Shown one piece after another: positions 9,801 to 24,800 of a stretch of DNA of 64,000 nt. Under the pieces are notes generated by a model, which was given only the letters and a program-made list of their open reading frames with translations, did no database searches and had not been told where the DNA came from. Source of the stretch: Struthidea cinerea. Taxonomy: Eukaryota > Chordata > Aves > Passeriformes > Corcoracidae. Location of the stretch: the NCBI GenBank assembly GCA_013397865.1, contig VZTI01005569.1:178032-242031 (forward strand), in the 5' to 3' direction. A program made the position numbers and the translations under genes. How positions within the stretch are numbered: the first letter of the stretch is position 1; each line of letters begins with the position of its first letter.

Positions 9801-12800
9801 CATGTCTTAAAATGTCTTTATTTAAAGACATTTCCCCTTTATTTGTGGCATTTTTATGCACTAGCTATATTTTCTACTGGAAAGAATGCAATTTAGGCAC
9901 AGAAATATGTAAGGAAAGTGGCAGTTTAAGTATCACTACATAGAGGAGCAAAGGTAGGAAACCAGGACTCTTAAGTTTTTAAAGGCCAGGTATCATGTTA
10001 CCTTTTACTTTAAAAATGGTAATGGAATTTAATACTCTAAAGAGTAGAACAAATTTACTTTGTTCTTTCTCAGATCAGCTGAAAAAGTTGATCTAATTTT
10101 TCCATTTCAGGGGTGGTTCTTGTTGCTTAGTGCCACTTTCATAACGTGACAACATAGCATGTTCAACATGTGTTTTGATTAGTGAAACTTTGGCTCCTGT
10201 TTTCTTCAATATACAGATAAAAAGCCATGCTGAATTTGTTTTCCCCAGATTAAATGTAAATTTGGCCTCGTACCAGGAGCTGTATCTGTGTGCAGTCTGT
10301 CAACAATCAGCAGGTGACCAAAAGAGCAATAAATCTTAGCATTTTTAAGGAATTGATTCTGAAAACAGATTTAGACAATTTTTTGTAACCTTAAGCATGT
10401 ATTACACAGAAACTGAAATACTGTATGCAATTGTAGTAGAAGTCATGACATGCTAAAACATTAATTACAAGTCTGCTGTGGCATTTTGGGTCCTACATAC
10501 TTGCTCAGGTTTCTGCTCTAGTTTGGAGTGATTTTTATGGGTGGGGTTTTTTTTGTTTTTGGTTTTTTTTTTCTCTTGTTTTGTTTTCTCATCTGCTCAA
10601 GGAAAAGGAAAAAAGCCTGCCTAAGTCTAAGTAGGTGTCATCATCTTTTTAATTAAACTGATTTGCAGTACTATTGTAAAGAAATCTGGTAGGTCTCCTT
10701 TCTCTTGGGAAGCTGTATGAAGTTCTTGCAAATTGTGAGTATTTTGGGTCACCACTGAACTGCTGTACCAGTGCTACACCTAGAGGAAGGAGATAATGTC
10801 CAATTATATGGTTAGAGCAACAAAGACTTTGGTTTTAACTGGTATTGGAAAGGCAGAGCCAGCATTTGTAGAAGAAAAGTGATTCGGTTGCTCTAACTGC
10901 AGGATCGCACCTGTACTGAGTGACATTTGCAGAGAAGGTTAAGGTGGTTATGCTCTTATGCGTATTTCATATGAAGATTTCTTAATGATACAGAATCAAA
11001 CTTGCTAATTAGATCTTAGATAGATAGTTCAGGACAGGAATCTCCAAAGAATCCCTGCTGATGGACGTTATGTACTCAGTAAACATGGTAAACAGGTGGA
11101 CTTCTGCTGTACAATGCACGTTTTTATTTGCTATAGAAGAAAAAGTTGTTCCTCTTCTCATTATACCTTTGGTTAGTGCTGTTATTGCTGCAGCTGTAGG
11201 AACTGTAGGAGGGGTTTTATACATCATATGAAATTTGAAGACACTGAGACGCTATGACACATTCTTCTGATCCTTTCTCCAACTTAGTTGAGCATGTTAG
11301 ATGGAACTTACCAAGGGGTGATTTGTAAGAAAAATTACTCCTATGTACGGTAACTTAATGTTAAGCAGGATCTAATCAGTTTGGGTGATGGATACTGCAG
11401 GTGGCTGTTGCTCTGGGCTGCCAGCCTGCATCTGGAAAGGATGAAGAGGTGTGAGTAAGAATGGAGTAATAACTTGTGAGTACTTAACAACTGTACTCTG
11501 TGTCCTTCTTCTGCCTGATTATTTTACATTTTAAACTGTCTTCTGTTCTAGCTGATTCATAGTGTATGAATGTGTACGTATGTGTATTGTGGGTTGTGTG
11601 TGTTTTTGTGGTTAGACTTTCTTCTTAAAGGAGGAAGTTTAATTTGGTTCAGTATTCTTGAAATTTAGGTAACCTGAGTGACATCCTAAGAGTATCCTAT
11701 AGTTAGAAGAAATGTAAATGATGGGTTTGGAAATGGAGAATCAAAGGAAAAAAAAGAGATATTGGACAATTGATCCTATCACCCTGTTTCTCAGAGTTTC
11801 CAAGGTGAGTGTGTTAAAGCTATGCTGAGATGATGTCTGTCCCAAAACACCTTCTCTCACGTAGTAATGTGGTGAGCCTCACTATGTGATTCATATATAA
11901 AGATCTCTTTCCAAAATATTTATGGTAGAAGCCCACATGTTGAGCTGATGTTTATGAACAAGATATCAAACTACGAAAGAAAAACATCAACCTGGAAGTA
12001 TTAGTATGCCCCTTGAACTCTTTGTAGATGACACAGGCCTTCTAAATATGTGTGTATAATACATTCTGTTTTCATCTAACAAATTATTATTACATAAAAA
12101 TTATTACTGAGTTTTGGGACTACTGCAGATACGTTCTTTATATACGCAGTTTGAACTAGGGAAGATGTGTACTAGTCTCTTTAGTTTTTTTTGTTTGCTT
12201 GTTCGGTATTTTTTAATTTTGCATTGTAGTCTGCTAGTGTTGTTCCCATGCCTAAGTGGCTTTGCATATAAGGACTATCCCAGCTTTAACCACATTTGAA
12301 AATGCAGGCCTCAGAAAGATCTTGTCTGTAGAGACTGAGGTCTTATGGAAGGAAAAATAAATCTAGGATAACAGTCGACCTTTTTTGCCTCTTCTACAAG
12401 ATTCTTCTCACTTTAAATCACTACTGCTTTTTGAGATTGTTGGCACATCACAGTTGGTGGGCTATGCATTCTATGATTTTTTTTTTTTAACATGAGAGCC
12501 CTCTGGGAAATAAAGTTGAATCAGGGTTATTGTCAAAACATTTTCCTTGCAGTTTAGTAATGAAAACCTGCTTTATAAATTTTAAGCAACCGAAACAATT
12601 CTTTGGTGTCCTGTTCTTTTTCTTCAAAATGAAAGAAGAGGTGGCATTTTGTTTCTGGTCAGATAAAGTTCTTTGACTTAAACTTCAATATAAACCGGAT
12701 TATTCATTTCCCATTTATCAGTTCATCGCTAGTTTTCTAGTTGCTGAAATTGTCTTTGTCATAACTTCTTTTGAGCTTGCAACAATTTTATGCTGATCAT

Positions 12801-15800
12801 ATACCAGTACTGAATCTGTTTTTTTTTTTAACTTTAAATTAATACCAAGTTTTAAAAGAATGCTAATTTATAAATATCCTCTGTAGTGTCTGAAATCAGT
12901 TTGTCAGAGTCTTATAGCAGTATATAAGATTCTGATAGCAGAAGTTAATGATTATGAGTTAATCTATACCACTGATTTGATATGTTTTAGTATGGACATA
13001 AAAGGAAATCAATAAAAGGATATGATTCTTCTGGACATACTAGAGAAGTAATAGATATGAGACACTGCTAGTTTAGATACAGAGTTGTTTGACCTGTGAT
13101 ATCTTTCTCTTTGCTTTTCTTTACTCTTGGACAATATAAATTAAATCCGATACTACCGTTTCGTAAGGAAGTGGAGAATGGACACCCCACCAGCAGTTTC
13201 AGAGCTTTCCTGTGGCCTAGCAGGGGCCCGCTTCTAAGGGTTATGTACCAAGCTTGAAATGGCAGCAGAATTTCAAGGGAAATATGTGTAGAGCTGCTTT
13301 TGCACATTCGGGGTAAATACTGCGCCACTTCAAAGAAGAAAATGAAATCCTTATCTTTGGCTGCTGTTTGTGAACACTTAACGAAAATAAGGGACATACA
13401 GAGCTGGTGTGTTCAACATAGAATCAAATGTGAATAACAGTGGAGAAACAGTATTTTGATAAGAAGAGGGGGAGAGTGTTTTTATTTAAAACAACTGTTT
13501 GAATTCAGTAAATTCTGAAACAGAACTGTTTAGAAAAGTCTGACACTTTATCGTTTGTATAACTTTTAAATCATATGGCATTTTTATTCTGGGTAAGACT
13601 TGTTTCAGTTGAATGAGGAGAGAGTTCTGTGAAGTTTAGAAAGAAAATGTTTGGTAAGAAACAAGAGGGAGGAATTAAGAATTTGCTAAAAGTGTGTGAA
13701 ATGGTGAAACAACATTTATATGTTTGACAGACTTGGTAGTTGTCCAAGATAGCATGAACTGATCCAGGACCCTTCTTTGGTTCCATCTGCCATGCACTAA
13801 ATGCTTTTCTTGTTTTGTTTTAAAAAAAAAAAATAAAAGGCGGATCTGCACTTTAATTTCTTAGACAGTCTTAACTTTTTTTGAGGAGGCCTTGACCTCT
13901 CACTGGGTAAGACTGAAGTTCTGTTGGGGTGGGTAGGAAAAGATGATCGTTTAATTAAAGATGCGTGTTTATTTTTTGAAAATAGCTAACTTAAGTTTGT
14001 TGGGTTTTTTTTCTTCTGGTATATGCCACGTTCTCTCTGTTTCTTAGCTGGCAATAATGGATCGTCAGGAGTGGAAAGAGAGGTTGGACAAACTTGCCCC
14101 ATCAGCTAGGGAAGTATCTGATAGTAGGCTTCTACTCCATTGACTAGAATTAGTTCAGATTTAGCTTGCTTTGTCAGGTCCTCTCATTACAAAAGCGAGG
14201 TTCAAGAATTAGGAATCCTTGCCTTGCTAAATCTGTTCCATTTACCTCAGCTTTCAAGATACTTTTTGATCCCTTGTTCCTTTATAAAGGCTTGTATATT
14301 TCCATCCTAATGTCAGGGTTCAGGTGAGAAGCTGTGTCCCATCTCCTCTTGAATCCCATTAATAGGGCACCTGGGACAGGGAGGAAAAGAGGTGCTCCTC
14401 AGCCTTCTTGCACATCATTTGATCCCCATCCCCAACCTACTTCTAATGTTTTATTCCCAACGGCTTTACCAAGCTTCATGTACCAGTCTTTCAGTCTTTG
14501 TTACATTGGTGGAGTTTTTATTTCCTTTCATTTTAAATGGCATGGGGTTTTGTTGGTTGGTTGATTTGGTTTTGTTCTATGTGCTTCCTGTGATACAGTT
14601 AAAAGAGCAGCAGCGAGAATTTCAAAGCTTCTTTCTACTTGGTCCTTGTTTAGAAGAATTTAAATTTTTTTCGTAGGCTCTGCTCTGCATTCCTGTACGC
14701 TTGTTGCAGAGGGGATCAGGGCGGTTAGTAAAGGGACTGATTCTGCAGTTTCAAAATGAAGTAAATGTGCACTTCTCACAAAAAGGATGTTCTGCATGCA
14801 ACTGCACTTTCCCAGTGCCACCTTGTGCCAGCATTAGAATTTACTTGGCCAACTAATTGTGAGTTTTCTGCCAAGTTGGGTGTTCAGCTGGATGAGTTTC
14901 ATGAGTTTACTGTGAGACCACACAAGTGCCAGTGCCTACAAAAGGGAGGTGGCGGACGCCTGTACTCAGGTTTAAAGTGAGGTGGAGAAGTGGCTTGCAC
15001 AAAGAAGCTCTTCTTAGAAAAAGGGTGGCAAATAATGCTGCTGAGGTTTATTTGTGGGGAAGCAAAGTTTGAATTTGAGCTGTTTATAATGTCAATTTGC
15101 ATATCTAACTTCTTTTATCACATTTTAACAGATGCGTTAACATATCTAATCATCAAGCATATAAACTCGCAGTATTTTGATTCAGCTTTAAAGCTGACCC
15201 TGTTTTTAGTGCATGGTTGGATTGGATGAACTCCACAAGTCACTTCTTACCTGAATTATTCTATAACTTTTCTTTTTGTTTTCAGCTGTCATTTAAATTA
15301 GATTTCAGTCTCCAATTATGACTTACAAATTGTAAGAAATCTTTTCTGCATAAAATGCAAGCATTTGCTTCAATATTAAGTCTACTAGCAAGAAAAAAAT
15401 TTTAAAAAGGCTGTCTATAGAGAAGTGTTTTGTGGGAGGCAGTGACACCTTTTAAATCATTTGGATGCCTGTCAACTAAATAGATAGTATTAAAAGTTCT
15501 GTGCAGTAAACGTTAAAGCACACTATTTTTCAAATGGAACTCCTGTTATATAAATAAGCTTTGTAAGACCAGCGTTCCCATATAATGAGTCATTGCACAA
15601 AGTTTTGTCTGCTACACCCTGATGTGACTACGAAATTCTCCTTAAGAGCTGAAAATCTGAAACAGGACTAACAGTTTTCAGCTGAAGCAGTCTGGATTTA
15701 TGTACCATGAAGTTGTTACTATACTAGAAACACGAAACTAGTTTTACTTGGCTGAAAATAACTGTCCTATGACAGACAAGAATTGCATTGTCATTTGGCT

Positions 15801-18800
15801 GTCCTTACCGTATAGCAGCATGGGTTGAGTTTACATTAGTTCAGTTGCAGCACTTTTACCTGAGAGATTTATATTTGCAATGTAAATTGCATAACTGTTA
15901 GCATCTGTTTATGTGAAAAGTTCAGTTGAGAGAGTCTGGTACAGACTACACTATTGTTTTCATAACCTTTGTTTGCATTCCTTTAGTTAGATACTGCCTC
16001 AGTGAATTATCCAAGCAGACTGAAATAGTTTCCTCTGAGAAAATTCTGAAAGATGTAACACCAAATGTAAAATTAAATGTATTGATAATCCATTGTCTTG
16101 TCATTGTCATCCTTAGCGGGAAGGTGGGAAGAAAGCGAGTGAATGTCTAAGAATTCAGTGTCTTCCTGTTTCATTTTTAAAAGTAAACACAGGATATGCT
16201 GAAGCATGAAGGTAGCTGTAAAACCTTGATTGCTCTGATTTGAATTAATTATGCAGTGTTATGATCCACACTTCTGCTCTTAAAGTTTGTAGGTGATCTT
16301 TAAAATAGCTTACTGAAAAAAATTGTGTGGAGGAAAACTTTGCGAGAAGAACTGAAATGGAACTTCACAGCTCAGGAAGCTCACCATTTGCTTTATATTT
16401 TAAGCATTCCTACTGCTTCTTTGTACTATGTTGTTCTTACGCCATATTTCAGATCTGCATAGCTTGATAGAAAAAAGCCTGTGTCTGTGCTTTGTCAGAT
16501 GCCCTTCTTCACGTAGCATATTCCCTAGACTAGTGAATAAGTTTACAGCTTCATATCCAAAAGCTCGAGAAGAACTCTTGTGGGTTTTTTCTGCAGGGAG
16601 AGTATTAGAAGACATGCTCTGAGCTGTGAGTTTTGTGCAGGCTTACAGGGCAAAGTCTCAGGATTTGTTGGTATTCAGCTTGTTTGAGCTCTCTGCATGT
16701 TTCAAGCTGACTGTTAATGTAGCGAATGTAATGATATTTCTAGGAAATGTTTTCTCTTCATTTGTTAATATTGCCTAATGCAGCAAGCTTGCTGGTCCAT
16801 AATTTTGAAAAATTGTAGTTTGTTTTGAGGCAAGTCTTTCCTCCTCCTCCAGGCTGTTGATTCATCTTGCTAATTGTTGAACTAGAACGCTAAATTCTCT
16901 CTTGTGTGTGGCTAGGAAGTTGTCTTAGTCTAGTAATAAATTTTATGATGCAGACTAAATTTGTATCTTAAAAAGCGGTGTTCCTCACTCAATGACTTTC
17001 TCCTAAAATACTTGAACTAGAAAAAGAACGCTTTTCCACCCACCCACCCTCTGCCAGTTAAATATCAAATGGCAGCCAGGAAATGATAAGAGAGTGTTTC
17101 ATGGGGGGAACAGAAAACTAGTGTTCAGTCATCTGACTTGTATGTGTTAAAAGAATATTCAATAGAGATTAATATATTAGTTTAAATTGTAGTAATTTAT
17201 TGTTCTCTGTTTGTTCATGCTAATCTTTATATTGGTTTATATTTTAGGGAAGATATTTGGGCTTTTGAAAGTGTTTGGGTTTCTTTTTTCTCTTAAGGGT
17301 GTGCTAGGTATGAGTACAGTGTTGATGTGAATGTGAATAAACTGTCCATGTTCATTTGATAAAATCACTTATTTCTGTCATGTTCATGTAAGTCTTTATA
17401 ATGGGAATTAATTTTCTTCTACATTTGGCTATGTATAAAGCTTTTTAAAATGTTGCATTCATTATGTGCTTGTGTTGTTTTCAGGTCTTAACATAGACTT
17501 CTAATAACAGAAAACATATTTGCCAACAATTGTTTTTCAGTTCCTTTGTGATTTGAAAGTTTTGGAGTTATAGTTGACATTTCTTTCCCACGTGTCCTAT
17601 CTTTTGTGTATTCAAGTGAATAACCAAAATGTTACCAATCTGTTCATTTTGTTACTTTTTATTTAACAAAAGAAAAGCCCTAATGAAGTTTGGACTTTTT
17701 AGTTCATGACGTTAATCCATTACACACAGAGCCATAGTGACAGCCTGAAAGTAGATCTAATTTAGAGGTTGCTTAGTTTACAAATAAAGTTTTCATATAA
17801 GAATGTGTACTTTAATTTTGCTGTTTGAGAGATGAGGAATACAAATGTGTTCTTTTAAACAATATTGCAGCGTTCAGTAGTTTGCTTCCAGTGCACCCAT
17901 GTTGTTGCTGGTCTACCTGCTGCCTTTATGCTGATCTCTTTGGTGTTCTGGCACAGCCAGTGAGGAAGTCTCTTGTACTAGTCACTAACAACACTGTGAC
18001 AGTAAATCTGACAAAGTTCTTAAACCTCTGTTGGGTTTGTGGAGCGGGTTTGGACAGTGGTGTTCTGGATATGATGCAGGAGTGGCAGACAATTGTAGGT
18101 GGCAGTTGTTGTTTGGGAATAAGTGTAGACAGGACCATTGAGGACTAGTCGACAATTTTAGATGATGTTTAAACAATTACCCGGGAAATGGGCAATAGGA
18201 AGACTTGATGGGATACTGGGAGACAGTCTGTATTGGCTCTGGTGGGAGACGCCTAAACTTTCATCTTCATTCACTTCGAGTGAGTTTGGTATTTGGGAGG
18301 TAGAATATTTAGCAGATATTTTGTAAAACATTTTGGTGTAACAAGTGGAGGTACTTGTGCTTGAAGTGAACGCTGCTAAAGGGATGGAAGTGATTGCAGC
18401 TTTAAAGCATTTATCCTTGACTAAAATAACATCGACTCACATCTCTGTCCTCAGGGAACAAGCTGATCAACTGTAGGTTCAATTTATCGGGAAGCAGTAG
18501 AATGTATCCACATGCCAGAGGGAGAAGATCAGTTCATCAGTGGTCCTAAAATTAATGGGTTTTAAGCCCTGACAAATCACTTTGGACTTTCCTTTGCTGT
18601 AAGGTTCTGATTCTTGATTCTCATGTAAAACGCAAGATTCTAGTTTAGTTTTAACCTGTAAGAACTTACAAGGTCATTTGCTTTCTTGCTGGCGACTTGC
18701 AGTGCTTGGGGAAATGGTTTTTCTTTTTGTCAACCCCAGTCATCTTGAGGGTTTTCATTTGTTCTAGTTTCTTTTTCCAGCAAAGTTACGAACTCCAGCT

Positions 18801-21800
18801 CTGCTTTCTGCTACTGTGGTTGTTTGCATTGTCAGCCACATGGAAATAACATTCCTGTCTGTCATACTCCAGTGGAGAAGGCAGTGTATAAGAAAAGCTC
18901 TTACATTGTGATCTCCCACTGAGTAAGTAAAATGGAAAAAGCTCTTGACTTGAAGCGGTTCAAATTAGTCAATGACAAGGGAGAGAACATTGGGGAATGA
19001 GACATTGAAATAAATATCTTAAAAACCCTTTTTTTCCCCAACATAGTTTACAAGTTAATTTCAGTTGTTGTGGTTTGACCCTGGCTGGATGCCAAATGCC
19101 CACCAAAGTTGTTCTATCACTCCCCTCCTCATCTGAATGGGGAGAAAAATGCAGTGGAAAGTTTGAGGGTTGAGATAAGCGCAGGGGGAGCGATAACTCA
19201 CCAGTTACCACCATGGGCAAAACAGACTCGAACTGGGGAAAGTAACTGAGATTTTTACCGATCAAATCAGAGTAGGATAATGAAAGTAAAACAAATCTTA
19301 GGAACACCTTCCCCGCACCTCTCCCTCCTTCCTGAGCTTCACTTTCTTTCTGATTCACTACCTCCTCCTCCACCGACTGCAGGGGAATCTCAGCTCTGGC
19401 ACCTGGAGCACCTCCTCCCCTCCTTCTTCACTGACCTTGGTGTCTGCAGCGTTGTTTACTCTTCCCTGGACAGAATTACTTCTGTGCAATAATTTTTTTT
19501 TTCTTCTGAAGGAAGTTATCTCAGTGGTGCTGCCAATGTTGCTCATGGGCTCAGCCTTGGCCAGCAGCGGGTCCATCCTGGAGCTGGCTGGCATTGGCTC
19601 TGTTGGGAGGGAAATAGGGAAATATCTCTACAGGGAAAGCTTCTGGCAACTTCTCACAGAAGCTGCCCCTGTGGCCCTAACCCTCCTCCCGCTCCCAAAA
19701 CCTTGCCACGCGAATCCAATACAATCTTGAACTGTTCAGTTAAAACAGAAGTCTTCAATGTGTTTTTTTAGCTTAAAAACCTAAAGCTTAGCATTCATGT
19801 CCTAATGATTTCTCAAATACATTGAGCATTTCAGGACTGTATCAGATGCAGCAAATCATATATGGCAACAAGAACAGTGAACTTGACTTCAACATTCCTT
19901 GATGGTGGAAAAAAAAAAAAAAGGGTTTTTTTTCTTCTCAGAGGCTAGTTGTAGATGGAAAAGACTTTACCGAGTTCTTGAAAATACTTTCTGAGCTGGA
20001 AAGATATAGTTGCAAATTAACTGCTATTTATGCAGATCTCTGAAAATAACCGGCATTTTACTCAAGGGGGTTGATTTCATTTTAACTGTCATCACTGCAT
20101 TCTTCTAACTCAAGTGATGTCTTTTGCAGGAAAGTTATTACATGTGATTAAAAGCTGCGTACAGATCTTAGACCGCTGAAAATACCTGGTAGCTGTACAG
20201 GGCTGGGATTCAAGCCTTAAACAGCACAAGCACCAGTAAAAGCTGTAAGAGAATCTATTGCCAGTTAGCACACACAGTCACGTTTCCTGTAGCAGACTGA
20301 AATTTAGATATGAGACTTGGGCACCTCATTCCAGAGATGAAGGTCTCTCCCTGCCACCTGCCTTTGGTGAACGGGAAGGGGTGAACAGAGCTCTTTGCAG
20401 GAGGTCCCTTTTCTCTGTATAATAAGAACCTACAGTAACGAGGTCAGACTCCACTGCTACTTTTTACATGCTTAAATTTACCAAGGAATAATTTGGGCCA
20501 CAGCTGTTAGATTTTAATTAATAAATGTAGTAAATACTCTGTGGTAGAACTTCTAAAAAAAATTACTAGCATCTGTTATAAAATCTGCTGAGAGTTTCGG
20601 AGCTGACAGTGACTTGGCAGCATGCATTATTCACTGCATGGGCACAGACATTAACCTCTCCAAGAGAAATTCAGCCTAAGGAGGGTTCTTCTTAGGAGCA
20701 GTCAAATAAATTGACATTGCCATGGGCAAGATACCTTGAAGCTAGATTTTAGGCGACTGACTAGGTGGTGGTTAGCAGTTCAGGCAGTTGTCTTAGAATT
20801 CACAGCAATTTCTTTTCACTTATAGAATTATTGCTAAGTTGGGTTTTAGGCACTAGGTGTTTGGTTTCCCCTTAGAGCTAGAATTTGCTGAACTTAAATT
20901 TAAACATACAGGTGCAAATTAGTTGGAGATTATCTTTAAGGTCAGTACACACAGCTCCAGAGGACTGTATTTGATTATAAGAAAATTTTCAAAATGTCAG
21001 ATGTATCTCTCCAGAAGCCTTTATTTTTCTTCATTGATGATAAAGCAGGTGTAGAGTGACTTGTTTATTCTTGGACATGTAAAAAAAAGAATTTTGAAAA
21101 TTAGAGACAAGTAATTCATCAGTTGCAATTGCCTACTGACTAACAATATTTGAATCTTAAAAACTGGAAATCTTTGTAATTGCTGTGAAACCATGTGTAG
21201 ATAAAAAGGGTTGCTGAGACATAAAAAGAATCTTTCCTTTGTCATAAACTACAACCAAGATCTAGTGGGTATGATCTGATTATCACAGTTCCAGCTATGG
21301 ACTGTACAAATACACAAAGTGGAACAGTAGCTGCAGATTAAAATGCAGAAATGGAGGACTTAAGTATCAGTTATAAACTGCTCAGTCTTAAAAGACTCTT
21401 ACGTGCTTAATGTTATGGTTAAATTGTAGGCAGTATCTTTATAACGTGACACTGCCTACTCCTGTCATTAGTTAAAGTGGTATGGATTTATGATGGTTAT
21501 TTTTGCTGCTAAACGGGGAAATGAAAGACCATAATATGTTTGTAATAGTTGAGGTAGGGGTAAAGAATATTCAAGAGATCCCCAAATGCTTAGGTTATCT
21601 TCGACGTTGATGATAATAGGAGAGGTGACAGTTCTGTGCTGCATTTATAAAAGGGATGATGTATCCAGCTCCTCTTTTTTCACTCTTGCTACCTCTCCAT
21701 GCTGTCTATCAAACACCCAACAATTCTAATGCTGGAACATTCCTCCTCCAAGACCAAGAAGTTACTGAATCTTAATCACTCAGCTACTTGCTACGCATCA

Positions 21801-24800
21801 TTTGTTTGAAGGGCAGAAGCTGCCTTTACATTAGGGCTGGTTTCAGGTGTGGGGAAAACATCTTCATGTGATGGTGCTGAACATAAGCAGTGGCTGTGTA
21901 TAGAAGCAAGGTTATGTCATTCAGGTCACCACTGAGCACTTGATTGGGCATTCTGGAAGTGAACTGACGGTGTTAACTGAAAATCTTTGCTATAAACTCA
22001 ATATAGTAGTTTGTCCACAGTCTGTGCTTCCACTGAAGGGTTGCTTTTGTAACGGCTTCTGTGAAAACTAGAGTATATTCTCTCAAAAAATACAGGAACT
22101 CCTCTCCAAACATATGCAAATAAGTAAATTTACATTAGAAGCAGAGAAATTGAAATGGAATGTCATTTAAGGCATATATGGCCAAATATTAAACTTCCCA
22201 AAATGCAGGATAAAGTGGATTGTTTAGTTTCCAGTATTGTTTTAAAAATAGTTTAATTTAGAAAGAGGATTTATGTTTTTTAGAATTGATGATCACTTAC
22301 TTTGCCTGTTTTTTTTTTGAGATGGAAAAACTTTTTAACAGAGTCTGAAGAATGTTTTGATGCAGAGCATTGCAAGACAGCTATTTCAAAAGACTGTATC
22401 AGTGATGGTTTGCAGTCATAACATGAGAGAAAGTGTCTGTGGCTGCAGGACGCTGGAATCTCGGGAGATGTTTCCTGGAAGCAGGACCTGGAGGAATTTT
22501 TGTGGGATGAAGGGGAGCATTGCAAACTGACTGGTCTTTTAATTTCTGTTTAGTATTTTGTATTTTTGTATTTACTGCTGATCTCTTAAAGAACATCAAC
22601 TTCTTGAAATCTGATCACTGGTTTTTTGTGGGTTTTGTTTGTTTTGGTTTTTTTTTTCAAAAGATGAAATGTTGGTTTTAAACTCCAGATTTCCTACATA
22701 TTAGCAGTATTTCTTTTCCCTTGGCTTTGTTGAGTTGTGAAAACTTGTGTGGCAGGACAAGTGACTGAACAAATGTTGCTGTGTACACAAGTCAGAGGAT
22801 CAATGACTGTCAAATATCCGGGTGTGTTTTAGCTAAAATATTACAAAATGTAGTAGTGTGTTGGAGAAAAGGTACCGCCTACTCTTGGGTGCTCACTTAC
22901 TCATTTGCTGCAATTCCACTTGAGGGGTTTCATCTCTCTTTTTGCTGTGTGTGGACTTCAATTTGTTGCACTCTGACGTGTCTGCCAGGCAGTGTTCATC
23001 TGTTTGTGGATGAACATAAATCTCCTAGTGCTGTGGATGGTATATTTTGGTATTAATTCACTTTCTGATGAAAATTACAGTACAGTTCTAGAGAGACACT
23101 GCAAGCCCAGGACATTTGCAACTTGCTGGATGTTCCACTCTGCAGATGCTGTATGTGCCAACTTAGTAGCATAAGCACATGAATTTTCCTCAGAGGATGC
23201 AGTTTCAGTAGTGTCCTGTCCTTCTGCAGGTTTGATTTAAGTACACTTACCCTGCTTTTTCTAAAATAGCTTTTTGGATAAGAGGTGCTAAGCTCAGTCA
23301 TGGGATAGATATTCCAGCTGGAAGACAGGCTGTCCAAACACGATTTCTGTGAATACAAGAATTAAAAGCGGTGGGTGCAAATTTAAAAATCTTTTTACAT
23401 GCTTGTAAAACCTTTTCAATAAATAATGAAAATACCTTTTCTGCTTTAAAACAAAGTGATATTACTGGGTGCGGATTTTTGTTGATGTTGAACATTACCT
23501 TGTCATTTGTTGAGGACTTTTTTTCCTGTAAAGTGCTTTTCGTTAACATATAGAGTCAAAATAGTAAGACTGATATTTAAGAATGAGGATAATAGTTAAT
23601 TTAGTTGGGGAGGCAGTCTGGGTTTTGATTCCACCTTGTAGCTCAAACATATGATGTAGCATTCTTAAGTTTAGAAACTTGATTTAGCAGGGAGTACTTT
23701 CAGTGTCTTTCCTTAGCAACCCAGCCTACCAAAACACACCAGAGTTGCCCTTCCAGCTCTATACTGAGGAATGGTAGGAAACTCCATGGTTTTAAGGTGG
23801 AGTTTATAAACAAAAATAGGATAATGAGTCCTGCAATTGTAGGGGATTGGAATTCAGTGGTCAGAGTATTTTCCAATTACATATTTCATTGGTCTTGCAT
23901 TTTCTGTATGATCCTATATGAGGTTAAGGGCTGCCCTAAAACTCTAGAGCACCATTTTTGTTTTAAGTAAACTTCTCTGAAGAGTATTCATAAAACTGAA
24001 TTGCTTTTGGGGTTTTTTTGTTTGGCTTTTTTTTTTTTTTTTTTTTTTTTGGTGTTAGAGNNNNNNNNNNNNNNNNNNNNNNNNNNNNAAAAACGTGATT
24101 GGTTTTTGGGTTTTTTTTTTTGGCTTTTTTTTTTTTTTTTTGGTAGGGTCTAAGCATTCTTCAAGATAGAAGGGGTGCTGGAGGATGCCAGCAGCTGCTA
24201 AGGGTTACAGCCAGCCTTTGTAGAAGCTGAGAGGGCATTCAGGGAAGGATAACTCCACAGTACTGTTTTAGTTTCGATTTTTCCTTAGATATCACTTCTG
24301 ATTGCTGTGTTAGCGGGACCTTTGATCTTGCCTAGTGCAGAAGTTTCTATGTTGTGTGTTGCCAGTGAAATGTATGACATACTTTGCATATCTTTTTCTA
24401 ACAAATAACACTGTTCTGTATTTGGTACTGATATACAGTCCATTGAGGGGGACAGAATTGTTCTAGAGTAGAGAGAACAAATCTCATAAACCTTAAAAAT
24501 TTTAGTGTCTACCTGATTATTAGAAACACTGAGCTTTTTATATGAATCTGGTATAAGTATTTGGTTAAATGCTTGAATGGAAGAACCAGAAGGAGTTACA
24601 CATGTAAGTTTTCATCCGATGCCTGATGCTGTCAGGTTAACCTGGGATTTCCTCTCCACCATTTGTCACTACATTAACTGAGATCCGATTTAAACATTGC
24701 AGCTCTTTCTGGTTTCACTTTATTAGGATGCTCTGCTTTCTGTTACTTTGTCAGCAGAGTTTTATAGTTTCAGAGAGAGCTAATCACTGATTATTTACAG

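Noticed and set aside
12461..12490. GCATTCTATGATTTTTTTT, like a CR1 tail
   Set aside because: Only the short tail-like motif is present; the upstream sequence does not resemble a CR1 3' region.
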